From Haematobia irritans (Eukaryota > Arthropoda > Insecta > Diptera > Muscidae): 64,000 nt of DNA. Made by a program: the position numbers and the translations under genes. Below, piece by piece: positions 11,607-23,305 of this stretch; the first letter of the stretch is position 1; the number at the start of each line of letters is the position of its first letter. The notes under the pieces were generated by a model, which worked only from the letters and a program-made list of their open reading frames with translations, ran no database searches and was not told the DNA's origin. The DNA lies in NCBI RefSeq assembly GCF_050003625.1, contig NC_134399.1, positions 219,226,975-219,290,974 of the forward strand. The letters are read 5' to 3'.

Positions 11607-13539
11607 GGTAGATTGTTTGGAAGAAAAGTATAGACTTTTTGCGATAAACTTTTACAGGATGTGAAAGCAATTTTATAAAGATTAACTTATTTTTTTTAGA
11701 ATTGTTTAGCTTATTGCATTTTTTCCAACATATCTTTCTCACTTCTACGTGATTTAATTAGTTCTGAGCACTTTTGATCAACACACGAGTAGATACAATC
11801 AAGGTCCCAGTAAAAAAAGCATCGCCAAAAAAGTTGTGAACGTGTTCGTTTTGGATCCGGAAGTGGTGCAATATTGGCGCAGAAGCGATGAATTTAACAT
11901 GGACTTGTCATAGGAAGAAGACAAACCACTTTAGTTGTACCCTAACTTAAATTCGCAGTAAATACAACTTTTGGAAACGGAAATAAAGGAATTTTACAAA
12001 TATTCCAAAAATGTCGTATGATTTCAAAAGGATATTCGACATTGTCTAGTACTATATTAAAAAAATCACGCCCGGTTCCAAAGATCTTGTCTTTACACTA
12101 ATGAGTTTGGTATTGATTCCGAGCCCAAGAAGTGGAGAATTGGAATAAGAATACCCTAAAAACACAATTCTCTTTTAAATTTGAGTTTTGCGTACTTGAT
12201 TCTAAGAAGCGAACTTTAATTTATTCGTTATTTTCCGATTTTTCCTTCATATGCTATCAAAGTGCTTTGAAAACGTGTTCCCTACAACTTAAATTTCCAA
12301 ATTCAGACTTTGTTATTACGAAAATAAAAAATTCAGTAACAAAAATATTTTGGGTGAAAAAAAGTTTGAACTTTTCAAAGAAATTCAAAAACTACTGAAG
12401 CCCGTGCGTATAGCATTAGCACCATAGACAATTTTCTTTGTGGCCGGCCAAAAACTTCGACTGAATTCTTGTCAGACAGGCGTGCTATAAGCATTGCAAT
12501 ACGGTGGCTCTCCAAAATTGTCGTCAGGTCTAAATAGAAAACTTAATATGCACGAAACCAATATACGACAAAAAACTTGCAGAAACAATGCCTCTATAAA
12601 TTCAAAACTATTACAAACTCATTCTATTATAAATAACTCTAGTTTCTAATGCGTTTTATTGAATTTTAATAGATTTTTTTTTTGTTTTTGAATTTCATAT
12701 ATTGTTTTTTGTTTTGTTTTCAAGGTTCCCTGCTGATTTGTATTTGCTAGTCATTTAAATTGCGTTTATGTAACTGTCAAGTTGAAATGGACTTCGACTA
12801 CAAAAAGAAATGCAGAGACAAAATTGAATTTTTTACTTTATTTAATTAATTATTATTGGTTTTTTTAATTTTTTTATTTAAAGCTAGCACACAATACTAC
12901 AGGCCCAATGCACCTTTTGCGAATACATATGCGAACTTTGGTGTTGTGTTTAGAATTTTTAATTTTGTTTTGTTTTTTTTCTTGTGCTTCTGCAATGGAA
13001 TCATTTAGAATTTCCAATATTCATAAAATATAGAAGAATATTATATAAAGGTATTAGGAAATATTGCGAATAAACAATTGTAAAAAAACGGTTCCTACAC
13101 GCAAAGAAAAAAAAAAACGTTTTTCTTTTGTTAGAGTTTTTTGAATTACTTCGAAAATTTTAAACTTTTATCACCAAAAAAAATTATGGCCTGTTCCTGT
13201 ATATCGAACGAAAGCTTTCTTTCGTATTCCAAACGGAAGAAAATTGATTTTTGTTCTTTTATTTCGAAAGGCAAGTCACTTCATATTTTGTTGTCGAGTA
13301 ATAAACGAACAATAAGTGTCAAGAAAAACGTAAAAGCATTGTTAACATTTCAATGAATTCTCATGTTAAAAATTTAAAAATTCTCATTTTTAATAATCAA
13401 TGTATTCTCATACAAACGAATCGAACTTTCAAAATTAGAAAAACCCAAATTCATTCGAATTCGAGTGACTGCCTTTCTTTCGAACTGGTTTTTGTTCGAT
13501 ATACAGGAACAGGGCATTAGTTTGTTACAAAATTTTTAT
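11607..13539. other. Repeat fragments and AT-rich sequence
   Basis: About 11719-11775 matches part of the family-2 SINE. About 11815-11935 reads KKVVNVFVLDPEVVQYW on the plus strand before a stop; it looks like a piece of a dispersed element, but I cannot name it. About 12494-12513 is a scrap of SINE head (CAATACGGTGGCTCTCC). An 88-codon open frame at 12132-12398 has AT-driven codons and no recognisable motif. I see no supportable gene. Confidence 0.4.
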
Positions 13540-14530
13540 TTTTATACCCTCCACCATAGGATGAGATTAATTTTGTCATTCCGTTTGTAACACATCGAAA
13601 TATTGCTCTAAGACCCCATAAAGTTAAATATTCTGGGTCGTGGTGAAATTCTGAGTCGATCTGAGCATGTCCGTCCGTCCGTCCGTCCGTCCGTCTGTTG
13701 AAATCACGCTAACTTCCGAACGAAACGAGCTATCGACTTGAAACTTGGCACAAGTAGTTGTAATTGATGTAGGTTGGATGGTATTGCAAATGGGCCATAT
13801 CGGTTCACTTTTACGTATAGCCCCCATATAAACGGACCCCCAGATTTGGCTTGCGAATTCTCTAAGAGAAGCAAATTTCATCCGATCCGGCTGAAATTTG
13901 TCACATGGTGTTAGTATATGGTCTCTAACAACCATGCAAAAATTGGTCCACATCGGCCCACAATTATATATAGCCCCCATATAAACCGATCCCCAGATTT
14001 GGCTTGCGGAGCTTCTAAGAGAAGCAAATTTCATCTGAACCGGCTGAAATTTGGTACATGGTGTTAGCATATGATCTCTAACAGTCACGCAAAAATTGGT
14101 CCACATCTGTCCATAATTATATATAGCCCCTATATAAACCGATCCCCAGATTTGACCTCCGGAGCCCCTTGGAAGAACAAAATTTATCCGATTCGGTTGA
14201 AATTTGGTACGTGATGTTAGTATATGGTATCCAACAACCATGCAGGAATTGGTTCATATTAGTCCATAATTATATATAGCCCCATATAAACCCATCCCGA
14301 GATTTGGTTTTGGAGCCTCTTGGATAAGCAAAATTCATCCGATCTGGTTGAAATTTGGTACGTGGTGTTAGTAAATGATATTTAATAACAGTGCCAAAAG
14401 TGGTCCATATCAAGTTCATAATTGTAGCCCCCATATAACGACCTCCATATTTCAATTCTGGCTCTCCACGTACCGTGCAAAAGTTCATATCGATTCGTAA
14501 ATATTTGTAGACTTACCTATACATAACTTT
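13540..14530 (+). repeat. Dispersed 'TATACCC / CCGTCCGTC' repeat, copy 1
   Basis: Starts at TTATACCCTCCACCATAGGA and continues with CATTCCGTTTGTAACACATC, a run of CCGT tetranucleotides (13671-13695) and then about four degenerate units of roughly 165-180 bp. The units share ATATAGCCCCCATATAAACC, CCCAGATTTGG and GGTTGAAATTTGGTACGTGG-like phrases. The 205-codon minus-strand frame over it only reflects the internal periodicity. Related copies: 23690-24290, 28901-31232 and 38990-40553. Confidence 0.8.
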
Positions 14531-14653
14531 TTTTTTCCTATATATACCACTTATGGACTAACTCACAATTTAGAAAACGATGTTAAGAAGTTTTAAGATA
14601 CCTTCCGAACATATCTGGAATATATGTAAAAAGAAAAAACAAAAAAAAGACAT

Positions 14654-15150
14654 TTTGGTGTTCGACCGAAGCAGGGTTGAACCCACGACCCTTGGTATGC
14701 AAGGCGTACGTACTAACCATTGCTCCACGGTACCCAACTACTACTACTCGTGGGCGCCGAAAACTATGCTATATCTGTTGATGACAATAACAACTACGCA
14801 GCCCAGTCGAAAGTGTGTTGGCTTACAGATTATATGGTCCGGGGTTCGATCCTCCGTCCAGGCAAAAGGTAAAATTAAAAAAAATTAAAACCGAATAATT
14901 TCGGCCGAAGCAGGGTCGAACCCACGACCCATGGTATGCAAGGCGAACGTACTAACCATTGCTCCACGGTACCCAACTACTACTACTCGTGGGCGCCGAA
15001 AACTATGCTATATAAGTATAACTGTTTGTCTGTTGATGACAATAACAGCTACGCAGCCCAGTGGAAAGTGTGTTGGCTTACAGATTATATGGTCCGGGGT
15101 TCGATCCTCCGTCCAGGCAAAAGGTACAATTAAAAAAAAAAATTAAAACC
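14654..15150. mobile_element. Two tandem units, each with two divergent tRNA-like heads
   Basis: Unit 1 (about 14660-14888) and unit 2 (about 14903-15150) are near-identical, except that unit 2 has 16 extra bases near 15015. In each, the minus strand carries one tRNA-like head (GTGGAGCAATGG A-box-like, GGGTTCGACCC B-box). The plus strand carries another (CAGCCCAGTGG A-box-like, GGTTCGATCC B-box, CCGTCCAGGCAAAAGG). The minus head resembles SINE family 1 and the plus head resembles family 2. These are SINE-type heads, not functional tRNA genes: no proper acceptor stem is seen. Confidence 0.7.
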
Positions 15151-15900
15151 GAATAATTTCTTTTACATTATCCAAATAGACTTCCTTACAGCGAAAAGCA
15201 AATGAGAAGCGATCTATGTTTGTCTAAAATTTCGTTTGGGAGGAAAGAATTATTTTTTTGTATGTAAAGGGACCAATAAACTAAAAAATTACCCCGCCGC
15301 GGCGTTATTACCATTTACGAAATGCATCTTTCTCGATACATGCTCCTAATAAACTTCCTTACAGCGAAAAGCAAATGAGAAGCGATCTTTGTTTGTCTAA
15401 AATTTCGTTTGGGAGGAAAGAATTATTTTTATTGTGTGTAAAGGGTTCAACTACATTTTGGGAAAAATTAACTATATCGTGCGAAAATTGAACTAAATTA
15501 TATTCCAAATTTTGATTTTCATTAAATTAACGAAAATTTGCCGACATTTTTTTTAATTACCATTTACGAAATGCATTTTTCTCGATAAGAAAAAATGAAA
15601 TAAAAATAAAGAAAAAATCTTAGGCGCCAGATCATTCCCATTTTATCCACGCTGTAGTTCATTCTTACTATTTTTGAAAAGTGTACGAAAAACTTCTTGT
15701 GTTTAGTTAGAATTGAACTAATTGGTATGTCATTGAAATTTGACTACCATTTAGTTCATACAATTTTTGATAAAGAAAAAATCGTTAGGCTGGAGAAAAT
15801 TTCTTACAAAAATAAACTAAAACAAAATAAAACTTTTGCAACAAATAATAGTTTATTTTAGCATTAGTTTTACAACAGATCTTTTTCTGTGTAGGTTAAT
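15151..15900. repeat. 173-bp direct repeat and related AT-rich sequence
   Basis: CTTCCTTACAGCGAAAAGCA begins at 15181 and again at 15354. About 85 bp after each start are nearly identical (GAGAAGCGATCT, TTTCGTTTGGGAGGAAAG). ACCATTTACGAAATGCAT also occurs twice (about 15310 and 15560). It is a partial tandem duplication of a non-coding repeat. Nothing else is recognised to 15900. Confidence 0.65.
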
Positions 15901-17299
15901 TTTAGAAATATTTAGCTAAGCTATATTTCAAACGCCGATATGATTAAAATAAGTAAAATTGTTCCGACAAATTAAAAAATATATATTAGACATTTCTAAT
16001 TTTTAAGAAATTGCAAAAGTTTTTTTACCGACCATATGGGGCTTGAGATGGACACATTTTTGGAAAAAATTTACAAATTTTCATGAATTAAATTAAAGTT
16101 AAAAGTTTAATTAGCTTCAGTATCCTTTTTTTCAGTGTAGGGGTTTTTATGTAGGTTTCGAGTAAAACTTTTATCGCGGTAACTCCGGTAAAAGTTTTAC
16201 TTTCCCATCTTTAAGAACTAAACTAAAATTAAAATTTTAATACCTGACTAAATTATCACCCAAAAATTCTTAAACAAATCAATTTTGCCTAAATTACTGC
16301 ATCTTCGTTCTACCTCATAAATCACAAAGAAATTATATTTTAAAAGCATCTATAAATTAATTATAAATTCAATCACATGTCATATTTAGCAATCAATTAG
16401 TAAAGTATATTGTATTATAATTTACCATAAGCCTTAAATCTATTATATAAAATTGTAGTGAATATGTTAAGTCCAAAATATCTATGTTTAATAAATTCCA
16501 TTTGCATTTTTTTTGCAGTTTTCTATTGAAATAAATTTCATTTGAATTTTTTAATAGAAAAACAAACAACGTTCTTTATTGTCTCTCCATTATCTCACCC
16601 TCTCTCGCCAGATCGTCCCACAACATTGGAATTATTTTTGTGGTCGCTGATACAAAAATGGCATAGAAAAATAAATAAATTTAAAAAAATACAAATTTCA
16701 ATAATAAATCTCCACAAATGTCATTTAATAAACAATAAAATACGTAGACATAAATTTGTGCATTTACATAAGGGTGGAGTGCTAAATTTAAATGAATCAA
16801 TTGGAACGAAAGATGGATGTGGTAACTTGGTCAGTAGTTGATCTTTTCTATGTAGGGCTGATGGCATTTCTGAGTAATTCGTAAGTTGTATAAATGGCGT
16901 CACATGATGTGGCGAAATCGTCTATAAGAAAGACGTATCCGTCAATGAGCTAACAAAATAGACCAGACTAGTATACAAAAATATATTTACGATTTCTTCA
17001 ATTTAAATTTTAATTGAATTTTAACCATGAAAAGTCATTCTTATTTTTTGTACATTAACGTTTGACTACGATCTCTTTCAAGAGAACCAAAATTTAGTTT
17101 ATTTCTCTTTTCTTCAGTTCATTTTTAATTATGATAAACAAACTTTCATAGAACGGTTGAATTATTATAACTTAAATTTTTTATTAAATTTGTTTCAAAA
17201 ATTACAGTGACTTTTTGTTCACACGAAAAATGGCTAAAATTGTTTTTCGCCATTAAATATATCGCCTTCTGTATATATATGTTGTGCGACGTTATTTTG
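15901..17299. other. AT-rich stretch, nothing recognised
   Basis: No repeat family named elsewhere in this list and no convincing coding frame. The 99-codon frame at 16542-16841 is lysine/asparagine/isoleucine-rich, as expected from AT bias. Confidence 0.4.
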
Positions 17300-18612
17300 T
17301 GTGTTTAAAAATGTTATTTTATTTACCAGTGTTTATAATTCCACCACCCCAATATATACATTGCAAATTTAGTTGAGTGTTTGGTGTAATAACTAAACCC
17401 AATTGATGATGACGACTAGTGACTGCATCAGACAGCAACAGTAATAAACAACAACTAAAATTAGAGCAAAATTTTGAAAATTGAGAACATAGAGAGAGAG
17501 ACTGTAGTCTTTTAGATATATATCTGCATATGAAATGCATTACTTCTCTCCACACTCTCCAATGAAAGTTCCCCCTCTTAATCAATTCCTAAAACTAACC
17601 ACACAATAGTGTGTTTGAGCATGAATTTGTAAAAACACTTGTTGGTTGTATCGTTTAAATGAAATCACAATAACGACACCAACAGCAACAACATCCATAC
17701 GATGGGGTAGCCCCAACAATGACGACATAACAACAACCACCCCGAATCAAACACAAGCAAATCATGATAATGGCAAAACAAATAGGCATACACACGCACA
17801 CACCCATTTACTCAAAACACCCATTGACTACTTTTACTCTTGCATACAGAAGAGCGTCATTCATAGTCACTGTGGTACTCATTGGACCCCAATGCACATA
17901 CGAAACGTCCAAACGCGGCCCAAAAGGCAAATGAACAGAACAACAACTACGATTAGAAAATGTTTTTTGTTTTGGTTGGTGAGTGAATGAGTATTGTTGT
18001 TGTACACTGAAAAGAAGAGCTTAATGTTATGATTTAGTTGTGACGAATTCCAATACAAATATGTTTAAGAAGAGAGCTATTAAGACTAAGAAAAAGATCT
18101 GAATTTATTTCAGTATTAATTATTTTAATCCTGCAATAACCAGTTAAAGTGCTCGATTTAATAATAAAAAATACACTACGAAAATTTAATTGATATAGAT
18201 TGTATATGACAATGTATAGATCTTTATTGTCCATGTGTTATAATATATTATTAGACATATTGGTAAAGTCAATATTCAATTATTGAGATGGAGGCTCCAA
18301 AATAAAATAGTCATTTTAAATTCTATTATGAATTTAAAAACTTTTACTATGAAATACACAGTAAACAAATTGGAAAGTAAAGTCGTGACTTTTAATATAA
18401 ATATGGTCACCCAAAACATGTTGCAAGAACATAAAGTTACTTTTGAACGGGGAACGGGAGACATTTTTGGCGCAAAAATATTGTTTTCTCGTAAAAATAT
18501 GATAATTCCGACAAATATGAAAAATTAAAATTATGCTCATGAAATATTTTTGAAATGATCATATTCCTTCTCTGGTTGTAGATTTAAAAACATACGAATT
18601 TCCCATTGTACG
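17300..18612. other. Higher-complexity non-repetitive sequence
   Basis: From about 17330 to 18000 the sequence is less AT-rich and non-repetitive, rich in CAACA and ACACAC words (for example 17680-17800). Such texture is usual in fly 5' untranslated or regulatory DNA near a first exon, and the candidate minus-strand exon at 18613-18837 follows. I see no frame I would call a gene here. Confidence 0.35.
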
Positions 18613-18837
18613 TTAGATGATACAATTGTCAACCATTTGGTTCAGTGTGGTGGCTGTGCGTATCTCTGCTGCATATCTCCACTGGCGCCTTACCTTCTCC
18701 TTTTCGGCATTTATTTGCTGTTGTAATGTTGTTATGCTACTGTTGCTTCCGTTGATGAGTAGTATGTGGGGGTGTGTTTGTCTTGTAAATTGTGCCGGCA
18801 ATTGATTCATGTTGTTGCTTCTACTGTTTGTGTTCAT
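18613..18837 (-). CDS. Candidate small ORF or first coding exon, unknown
   Basis: A 74-codon minus-strand frame starts MNTNSRSNNMNQLPAQF and contains TLQQQINAEKEK, with codon choices (CAA, AAC, ACA, GAG) that look more like fly coding sequence than the surrounding AT noise. After EKEK the DNA reads AAG|GTAAGG, a good splice donor at about 18691, so the exon may end there and the last 25 codons could be intron. I do not recognise the protein and find no partner exon downstream. A CAACA-rich 5' leader is an alternative explanation. Confidence 0.3.
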   Translation of the reverse strand: MNTNSRSNNMNQLPAQFTRQTHPHILLINGSNSSITTLQQQINAEKEKVRRQWRYAAEIRTATTLNQMVDNCII

Positions 18838-19798
18838 TATGATTGCGGTTTTTGGGAGCGAGTTAGATTGCGACCGCGCAATAGTAAAAGGAGGAGGTTA
18901 ACTTTGATGCTTATTTTTGGACAATGAACTTGACACTTTTATTTTTACACGTTTGTATACAAACATATATGTATGTGGGTGTTTTTCAACCAATACATGT
19001 CTACCTTGTTTACATTCAAATTGCAAGCATATTGCTTTAGTTTAGCATACATGACTGAATTCACGTTTTTTTTCTATGTTTTCAATTAGTATTTTTAACC
19101 TAAAATATTTAACAACCTATTTAGTGTGATTAGGTCATTTGTTAACAATAATAGTTAGAATGGTTAGAGTTCTGCGAATGAAACTGTAGGAAAATGTCTA
19201 AAGTCATTCCAAATAAGTTGAATACTTTTCTATTATTAAATGAATAACTAACGTAGTATTCATATTTATTAAATTAAATTACACTGGCCAGATTTTTGTC
19301 ACTCCACAAGCAGTGTTGCCAGTATTTACCTTGCTCTTGTCCCCAAATTGAGACGCTTTCGTCTCCAATAGTAATTAAAATTCCTCAAAAAAATCTGCCA
19401 TAATTTTTTTACAAGTTTTTTGAAAAAAAATATATATTAATTTAATTTATTATTAATTTAAGAAGCGGAATTGATATTTTGTTAAAAATTACACAACAGT
19501 GAAACAAAACCTAAAAAATTTTAATATGGAAAATTAAAATGCCCCATCTTTCCCAAACGATATTACTAAAGACCACCCTCAGTAAAAATTGAACGAATTA
19601 ACTTAATTTAACATTATTTTAGTCGATGAAAATTAGTCGATTTTAGTTAAATTTTGCCAAATATGACTAAATTTGTCCTACTTTAAATTGCGTTTATAAG
19701 TTTCTGAAATAAGTATAATTTTCCATAATTTGTGTCTGTCTTGAACTTCCCAGCAAAAAATAATTGTAAATTTGGAAGCAGTAAAATTATAGTAACCA
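18838..19798. other. Non-coding sequence with a GTTGCCAGTATT-type repeat end
   Basis: Mostly AT-rich. At about 19310-19400, GTTGCCAGTATTTACC, CTTGTCCCCAAATTGAGACG and AAAATTCCTC resemble the start of the element at 47655, so this is probably a fragment of the same family. Nothing else is recognised. Confidence 0.4.
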
Positions 19799-19887
19799 AG
19801 AGAGAAGTTCACCAATGTGGTATCACAATGGACTGAATAGTCTAAGTGAGCCTGATACATCGGGCTGCCACCTAACCTAACCTAACC
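19799..19887 (+). mobile_element. tRNA-derived SINE, family 1, strongly 5'-truncated
   Basis: Only the last ~90 bp of the family-1 SINE are present, from AGAGAGAAGTTCACCAATG through GGGCTGCCACCTAACC to the CCTAA tail. The flanks TAGTAACCA (about 19790-19798) and TAGTATCCA (19888-19896) are probably a slightly decayed target duplication, as expected for a 5'-truncated retrotransposed copy. Confidence 0.8.
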
Positions 19888-20475
19888 TAGTATCCATACT
19901 GTAGGCACTACTATTCCTCACAAAATTTTCAGTGCAGAATTCAGCGCTTCATTCTAAACATATAAGGCGAAAAACCTACTTAAAATATGGAAATAAATGG
20001 TGGTGCTGAAATTAGCGCAGGTGAGTTGCACTAGGGTAAGCGGGTGCTTCGTCTCTCACTTACAAGATTGCACTCCTGTAAAGAAGAGTGGTTTGTGTAT
20101 TTTATGACGACTTCTTACGAACTATGTGGCAAGTTACGATTTCATGTTTTCCACATCCATATTTTGTGTTTCTGAAAGCGTTGAAATTCATACATATTCG
20201 ATGAATTCCTTGCAAGTGTAAGTGCTGCTTGAATTTTCTTCCATTACAAAGCTGCTGACAATTCAGCAAGTTTTTTGCTGGATTCGTATACTACTAAAGA
20301 CATTCTAACAATTGTTAACTCCAATTTTTTCCTTCAAAATATGAAATTTTCTTAAACAACAGAGAAAAAATATTATTTTTAATAAATTTTCTTAAAATTG
20401 CAATTAGTATATTTTAGTTAATTTTGTTTAAATAAACCTACATTTTCATTCAAGGTAGGTTCACTTTTTCTGGGC
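19888..20475. other. Non-coding, nothing recognised
   Basis: AT-rich sequence without a supportable gene or a repeat that I can relate to others in the window. Confidence 0.35.
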
Positions 20476-21060
20476 GCAGAGAATGAAGCCGACCCAATTT
20501 TGTCGGCGGCGACTTGACGGCTAAAGGCCGGTACTATGTTCATTCTTGCGAAAAATTTTTATGGAAACCATTATTTCGCACATAGAAAGCGGCGTTTTTT
20601 TAGGTAGCTTGGAGCGTTATTTTACAGGGAGCGATATTGGATTAAGTTGGTGGTTGTTGCTTGTTTTTACAAAATAACATTTTATTTTTCCTTGGGCAAT
20701 TGATCTGCTATTTCTTTGATCCTTTGTATAGTTTCGGAACAAAAATATGGTCCGTGTTTGTTTTATAAACCCGCACAAATAGTTTTTAATAAATAAATTA
20801 TTTCTTAATTCACATTGCAAATGGCGCCGTGCTATAAACGTCAGTTTTTCAACACGAAAAAACAAAGTATCACAAATGGAAAAAATTTCGCAAATTTTTC
20901 GCATTTTTTGGTTTTGTATGGAGTTTCAACGCGAAAACCGAACAGAGTACCGGCCTTAAGCCAACATAAATTTGTCTATTTGGCAGCGGACAATTATCCA
21001 TTATAAAACCAAATTGAATCTTGTTGTTTTTTAATGTCCTAAATTTTTGCGGCGACAACC
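20476..21060. repeat. Nested inverted-repeat elements around a SINE fragment
   Basis: AAGGCCGGTACTATGTTC at about 20524 and GAACAGAGTACCGGCCTT at about 20939 are near-perfect inverted ends of a ~435-bp MITE-like element. About 20598-20745 inside it matches the upstream part of the family-2 SINE. Outside it lie CAGAGAATGAAGCCGAC (20476) and GCGGCGACAACC (21050), words that recur in the inverted repeat at 22764-22925. So at least two small elements are stacked here. The plus-strand open frame at 20815-21006 lies within this. Confidence 0.5.
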
Positions 21061-21500
21061 TAAATGTAAATTTGTAAATTATATATTATATAAAATCAAA
21101 AATCAAATCAAAGTTATCCGGAATAGTAATGAGATTATTTGTACAACCAATCTTACATTCCATTCAAATTTTCTGAACTAAATTTGTATAAAATTAGTGT
21201 AGCAGCTTGATATTGATCGATTATGTTATGTGTGGAAGGTTTAAAAATTTAGCAAATGTACAACAATTATTATACATTTTAAATCAATATTTTTGATTGA
21301 AGGTGAGTATTAAGTTTAGTCGCTAAAATCGCTAAAGTGAAAACTAAATCAGTAAAAAGGAGACATATTTGTTGCAAATTTTATTATAACTTGATGGGGA
21401 ATTGCCCAAAACAAATTTTAACAAAGCTTGTATTCCTTAAAATGGATTATTAAAGAAAAGTAAACTCTAAACTTAATTGGCGGCTTTATTTGAGTAGACA
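21061..21500 (+). repeat. Dispersed repeat shared in inverted orientation with 38500-38740
   Basis: GTGAGTATTAAGTTTAGTCG (21303) and ATAACTTGATGGGGAA (21388), followed by GCCCAAA, GTATTCCTT and TGGATTATTAA words, are found in the same order on the minus strand at 38740-38500. Part recurs more weakly at 22995-23095. The family is non-coding and unnamed. The DD37E-type element inserted at its right edge. Confidence 0.55.
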
Positions 21501-21502
21501 TA

Positions 21503-22721
21503 AAGGGTGATACGGTCAAAATTTGGTCAAGGTAAAACGCGTGTAAATCGGTGAAATCGTTTATTTAAAAAATCAAACTAAATTTCTTTTTCAAGTTCAA
21601 TTAGTATAAAATTCAGGAAAAATGTTCAGTTAGGCTTTCGCTTTTCCAAATCCGAATTGCCGGGCCTCACGCTTGACACCTGCCATCAGATTTTGTACAG
21701 CCACCTTGTCCACCTTCTTCGCCGCAGAAAGCCAGTTTGGGCGGAGCTCTGGCGTGTTGGGAGGGTTCTTGTCCTTGGGAACCACCTGCACGTTGTTGGC
21801 GGCGTACCACTCCATGCCCTTTTTACCGTAATGGCAAGATTCCAAATCCGGCCAAAACAGTACGGAACAACCGTGTTTCTTCAGGAAAGGCAGCACACGT
21901 TTATTCAAACACTCTTTCACGTAAATTTCTTGTTTGACAGTCCCGGAAGCTATGAAAATGCTGCTTTTACAGCCACAGGTACAGATGGCTTGCCAAACCA
22001 GATATTTCTTTGCGAACTTTGACAGTTTTATGTGCTTGCAAATATCTGCTACCTTTCCCCTTCCTTTTGCCGTATAAAACTCCTGTCCCGGAAGCTGCTT
22101 GTAGTCGGCTTTGACGTAGGTTTCGTCGTCCATTACCACGCAGTCAAACTTCGTCAGCATCGTCGTGTACAGCCTCCGGGATGGCGCTTTGGCCGTCGTA
22201 TTTTGTTTATCATCGCGATTCGGAGTCACTACCTTCTTGTAAGTCGATAGTTCGGCTCGTTTTTTGGCTCGATGCACGGTTGTATACGATACACCCAGCT
22301 TATTTGCGGCATCTCGGAGAGAGAGGTTAGGGTTGCGCTTGAAACTACCGTCAACTCTCTTTGTCGTCTCAGCGGCTTCCGGTTTTCAATTTCCCCCTGA
22401 TCCAGACTTCCTGGCTGTCGACAAACGTTCCCCAAACACTTTAATTACATTTGTAACGGTTGATTTGGCAACTTTTAGCGATTTTGTCAGCTTTGCGTGC
22501 GAGTAGCTCGGATTTTCGCGATGCGCGAGCAAAATTTTGATACGCTGCTCTTCTTGCTTGGACGGCATTTTGACAACTGAAGAGTGAATTCCAAAATCAA
22601 AATAGGAGCAACATTCTACACACACACACCTTCAAAATGAGGGGTGTTCAGGTTTTTTAAATGCAAAATTGAAAGAAATACGTCAAGTTTATATTGACCA
22701 AATTTTGACCGTATCACCCTT
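21503..22721 (-). mobile_element. Tc1/mariner-superfamily element (DD37E-like), 1219 bp
   Basis: Perfect 28-bp terminal inverted repeats begin AAGGGTGATACGGTCAAA at 21503 and end with the complement at 22721. TA flanks both sides (21501-21502 and 22722-22723), the target duplication of this superfamily. The interior encodes one minus-strand transposase, now broken (see 21630-22568). At about 1.2 kb the length is near that of an intact short Tc1-like element. Perfect ends with a dead gene suggest a recent copy moved by a transposase supplied elsewhere, or very recent inactivation. Confidence 0.9.
21630..22568 (-). pseudogene. DD37E-like transposase, nonsense- and deletion-inactivated
   Basis: The frame starts at 22568 (MPSKQEEQRIKIL). 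It reads an N-terminal helix-turn-helix region (THR/SER-rich KSTVTNVIKVFGE), meets an in-frame TGA at 22386-22388 and continues in the same frame through a second helix-turn-helix (NLSLRDAANKLGVSYTTVHR). The catalytic core follows: first aspartate in VVMDDETYVKADY, second in LFWPDLESCHY. About 37 residues later the family's PIE glutamate motif should follow NTPELRP, but the sequence reads RPNW. The third catalytic residue is therefore lost, probably by a small deletion. The frame then ends at 21630. Non-functional by two independent lesions. Confidence 0.85.
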
Positions 22722-22723
22722 TA

Positions 22724-22926
22724 TTCGGCGTCGACTGGCAATAAACAGTCGGCTGAGGCGACTCGGCGGCTTCATTCTCTGTTCTTGATATTAAATCATT
22801 GTTGGTGGAAAATTCATAATTTTGCCATAATTCTGATTTAAATAAATATTTTTGATTAATTGGCGCAAAATTTGGGTCGAGTTGTCGGCGGCAACTAAAA
22901 TCGGCGACAGAGAATGAAACCGCCCA
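22724..22926. repeat. Short inverted-repeat element (GGCGGCTTCATTCTCTG ends)
   Basis: GGCGGCTTCATTCTCTGT (about 22766) and ACAGAGAATGAAACCGCC (about 22907) form imperfect inverted ends about 160 bp apart. The left part, GTCGGCTGAGGCGACTCGGC, is unusually GC-rich for the window. The word CAGAGAATGAA-GCCG also occurs at 20476. Probably a small MITE. The DD37E-type element sits directly to its left, inside a related GGCGGCTTTATT sequence (21478). Confidence 0.5.
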
Positions 22927-23305
22927 TATTAATTCGATACACATCTCTAATAAATTAGCAAAAGTCACGTCCAAGAGAAATAAACAAAATGTAAATTTAT
23001 TTTAAAGATTGGTATTAAGTTCTAGTTTGGCCGCAAAAATCGAAAATAAAGGGTAAAATTATAACTACTTTAGTAAATTTTATCATAACTAGAGGGGGGG
23101 GGGGATGATCGATGGGGGTCGTTTCAATTAATGTTTTTCGTTGGATCAATTAATGTAATTTTAATTGGTAATGGTCACTGTTATTTTTTTGGTTGAATGA
23201 ATTTCATTTTAATATTTATTGTACGTATTAATTTCGTTATTGAAAACAAAAATTGTTTTTTTTTCTCTATGTAGTGGATGAATTTCTCAATTCTAGTTTG
23301 TAGGT
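22927..23305. other. AT-rich stretch, nothing recognised
   Basis: Contains a nine-G run near 23095 and AATTAATG words. I see no gene and no clear repeat. Confidence 0.35.

Noticed and set aside
13624..14241. 205-codon minus-strand frame, the longest but two in the window
   Set aside because: It follows the ~165-180-bp period of a dispersed non-coding repeat; the same peptide phrases recur in every unit and at other copies, with no domain.
14654..15150. True tRNA genes
   Set aside because: A- and B-box words are present, but arms do not fold into a proper acceptor stem and the units are tandem copies related to SINE heads.
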